This document shows, in pieces, positions 61,562 through 64,000 of a stretch of DNA of 64,000 nt. Every line of letters starts with the position of its first letter. The stretch's first letter is position 1. Origin of the DNA: Micractinium sp. NFX-FRZ. Lineage: Eukaryota; Chlorophyta; Trebouxiophyceae; Chlorellales; Chlorellaceae. Under the pieces are notes generated by a model, which did not search any database, had not been told where the DNA came from, and worked only from the letters and a program-made list of their open reading frames with translations. A program made the position numbers and the translations under genes. The stretch spans positions 64,185 to 128,184 of the forward strand of contig JAPTJF010000075.1 of the NCBI GenBank assembly GCA_029339195.1, read 5' to 3'.

Positions 61562-64000
61562 TCAGGCCTTCTTTGCCTTCTTAGCCTTGGGGCCCGCGCC
61601 GGCACCGCCAGCGGGCGCCTTCTTGGCGGCCTTGCCGTCGCCACCGCCTTGCTGCTTCTGCTCCTGCTGCTTGCCCTGCTGCTGCTGCTGCTTCTGCTCC
61701 TTGCTGGGCTTGGCCTCCGCATGCTGCTTGCCAACCTTTGCTTGCTGCTTGTCGCCCTTTGCCTGCGCCTTGGGCTGCTCCTGCTTCGCCTGCTGCCCCT
61801 GCTGCTTGCCGCCCTTGCCCTTCTGCCCCTGCTTCTGCTTGCCCTTCTGCCCCGCCGCTGCTGCTGCTGCTGCTCCGCCCTTCACCGTCCGCAGCACCCC
61901 TGCATCCCACAGGGCCGCTGCCACCTGCTGCTGCAGATCTGGGTCGGGCAGCGCGATGGCCGCCACGGGCACCGGCCGCCCGGCGCCACCTGGCGCGTCC
62001 GCCGCGCTGCCCAGCAGCTGCACCAGGGCGGGGGCAAACTCTGCTGGGAAGACCAGGTCCTCCTGAGCCTCCTCCTCATCCTCCTCATCTTCACTCTCCT
62101 CGTCCTCGCTGCTGCCCCCCTCGCTGCCCTCCTCCTCCTCATCTTCCTCCTCGCCGTCCCCCGCTGCCGGCTGCTTGCGCTTGCGGCCTGCAGCCGCCAC
62201 CGCGGCAGCGGCAGCAGCCATCAGCTTGCCCTCGTCTGCAGGGAGGGGGGTTGGTGGGAGTTGGGCGTTGGGCAGCCGGTCAGGCGGCAGGAGATTTCGC
62301 AGGTGGTGGTGCTGCCACGATGGCCAGCAGCTTGACACCATAGAGATGCGAGGGCAGCAGGACAGGCGGCAAAGAGTGCAGCAGCGATCTCCCAGCGGCA
62401 CTTACAGCACACCCGGCTGGCAGCTGGGAACACAAAGCTGCGGTGACCGGCAGCAGCTGGGAGGGGCGTCCCGCCACCCACAGCAGCGCCATTCCCACGC
62501 ACAATCAAACTCCTCAGCCTTGGCACCCCACTCCCCTCCCTCTACGCTCCCCAGACCATCATCAACCGCAACACAAGTAAGAAGTCCCCTCCCTACTCAC
62601 CATCAAACTCTTCAAACTCGGCATCACTCCCCTCCTCCTCCTCCTCCTCGCTGCCGCTGTCGCTTTCACTGTCGCTCCCCTCCTCCCCCTCCTCCTCGCC
62701 CCCGCCGCTCATCATGTGGCTCCCCCGCTCGTTGCGCAGGCAGCTGAGCAGGCGCACCCAGGCGGGTGGCGAGCAGCAGCCGCCGGCGCCCGCCGCGGCC
62801 TCAATCCCCTCCTCCTCCTCCTCCTCCTCTTCCTCGTTGTGCCCGTGCCCGTGCGCGTGGGCATGGTCATGAGAGCAGCCGGCGCCGCAGGCCTCCCCCC
62901 CGTGCTCGTGGTGGGAGGGGGCGTGAGGGTGGGAGTGCTCGTGGTCTTCGTCGCAGTCGGGGCCGCAGCCGCCGTCGTCCTCTGGATGGGCAAAGAAGCG
63001 CTCATGCAAGTGTGAGTGCATGTTCAGCGCAAAGCTCACTTTCGAGCAAGGGCACAGCGCAGGGCAAACTGAGCGGCAGGCCTCATGAGGGGCCAAGGCA
63101 TGGTCGGCAGGCAAAGGGCTGCCGCAGCGCTGCCATGCCATGCAGGCAGGAGCCATGTGTGGTGCAGCTGTGATCTCGAGCCGTGCTCGTCAATCTTCCC
63201 CCTACCCCCGCCTCTACAGCGCCCGCCCCCCACCCCACCCCGCACTCACTGGCGTTGAAGGGCACCAGGCGGAAGAGGGTGCTGCCCACGCACTGCACGC
63301 TGTCCTCCAGGGTGGGGGCTGGACCGCGGGGCGGCAGCTGCTCCGGGTGCGGGGGCAGCCTGCGGCGTTTCAGGGGCAGCGGCGAGAGTCGTCGGTGCGG
63401 CAGTGAAGTGGGGCGGTGGCGCGGCCATGAGGTGGTTAGTGACGGATACTGGGCTGCAGTCCCTCTCGCAGCCGATTCGCTGCAGCCACCCCCCTCTCTG
63501 CATCTTGCCGGACAGGCGGGCAATGCTGCTGCTGACTGTGGTTCACCCGCCCACCACGCCCCCAGCCAGCCAGCCGGCTTGCCGCACGCTTCACCCACCC
63601 TCGTCTGCTGCGCACGACATGCCCCACCCGCCCACCCAGTGCTGCCTTTCTTTCCTCCCCACCTGCTGCGCATGAAGTCCTCTGACATGGCATCCCCCGC
63701 CGTCTGCAGCAGGCGCGGCCCCAGCTCCGCATCCCCCTCCAGGCATTCAGCCAGGCTGCGGCAGGCCGCCGCCAGCTGCTTTGCCAGTGCCGCCCTGCCC
63801 TCGGCGGCGCCACCGCTGCCGCCCTTGCCGCCCTTGCCACCCGCGGTGGCGGCGGCGGCGGCCGCCATGGCGGCCGTCCCCTCGGGGCCAAACCCGCCGG
63901 CGGCGGCCGCCAGCGCCGCTGCGCCCGCTGCGTCCAGCCCCGCCGCCGCCTGGAAGCGCGGCGGCAGGCCGGCCTTGAGGGGTGCCGGCAGCAGGGGCTG
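61562..64000 (-). CDS. Partial acidic/His-rich/Lys-rich protein of unknown function
   Basis: The 5' part is beyond the window. Visible exons are >64000-63663, 63359-63250, 63038-62601 and 62235-61562, in consistent phase. I do not recognise the family. From N to C: an Ala/Gly-rich stretch with a helical segment (AALAKQLAAACRSLAECLEG), a globular-looking piece (LEDSVQCVGSTLFRLVPFNA, then MSFALNMHSHLHERFF), and a His/Cys/Asp-rich region at about 62825-62990 with HEHSHPHAPSHHEHGG and CSHDHAHAHGHGH, a likely metal-binding tract. Two long Glu/Asp/Ser runs, a basic KRKQ and another acidic block follow, then a short conserved-looking domain (LVFPAEFAPALVQLL...VAAALWDAGVLRTVKGG). A Lys/Gln/Ala-rich tail ends KAKKAKKA. 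Alternating acidic and lysine-rich blocks are typical of nucleolar or chaperone-like proteins. The acceptor of the third exon is the least certain junction. Confidence 0.62.

Overview
The window is nuclear DNA of a unicellular green alga, most likely a Chlorella-like trebouxiophyte. The DNA is GC-rich. Genes carry many short GT-AG introns (21 exons each in two genes) and long Ala/Ser/Gln/Gly homopolymers. Plant-type genes (plastid-targeted THIC, an AP2/ERF factor) sit beside genes known from chitin- or glucosamine-walled chlorophytes (a fungal-type chitin synthase, LysM proteins). There are no bacterial operons, tRNA or rRNA genes, CRISPR arrays or recognisable transposons. Fourteen protein genes were rebuilt exon by exon from splice sites and reading phase; 13 are complete and one runs off the right edge. 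In every complete model the exon lengths sum to whole codons.

Layout, left to right: CE4 polysaccharide (chitin-type) deacetylase-like membrane protein (+, 818-6500); AP2/ERF factor (-, 7733-14249); ribosomal protein S11/uS17 (-, 15512-18290), head-to-head with a SirB1-like transglutaminase-fold protein (+, 18547-21102); two tandem paralogous armadillo-repeat/MYND-finger proteins (-, 21524-23520 and 24426-26023); complete chitin synthase (-, 27182-35250); two secreted, probably GPI-anchored, four-LysM proteins (-, 36641-39782 and 40685-44946); phosphomethylpyrimidine synthase THIC (+, 45973-53047); a third, transmembrane LysM protein (-, 53412-56694); an AlkB-family DNA/RNA demethylase (-, 57511-58941), head-to-head with a plastid-type DUF3783-like protein (+, 59214-61242); and a 3'-partial acidic, His-rich and Lys-rich protein (-, 61562 to beyond 64000).

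The main biological theme is GlcNAc-polymer metabolism. One enzyme that should make chitin, one predicted to deacetylate it and three multi-LysM surface proteins predicted to bind it lie within 56 kb; chitin synthase and two LysM genes are consecutive and co-oriented. The deacetylase-like protein and the third LysM protein also share the same C-terminal half: an RRLLQ/RRRLQ-type beta module, a Gly-rich transmembrane helix and an RRRR stop-transfer. The remaining genes look like ordinary housekeeping or regulatory genes.

A second theme is structural. Several introns and 3' flanks hold degenerate copies ('echoes') of a nearby exon end with its splice site. Clear cases are in the deacetylase, AP2, LysM-2 and THIC genes and behind the SirB1-like gene. 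Four introns use GC rather than GT donors, three of them in THIC.
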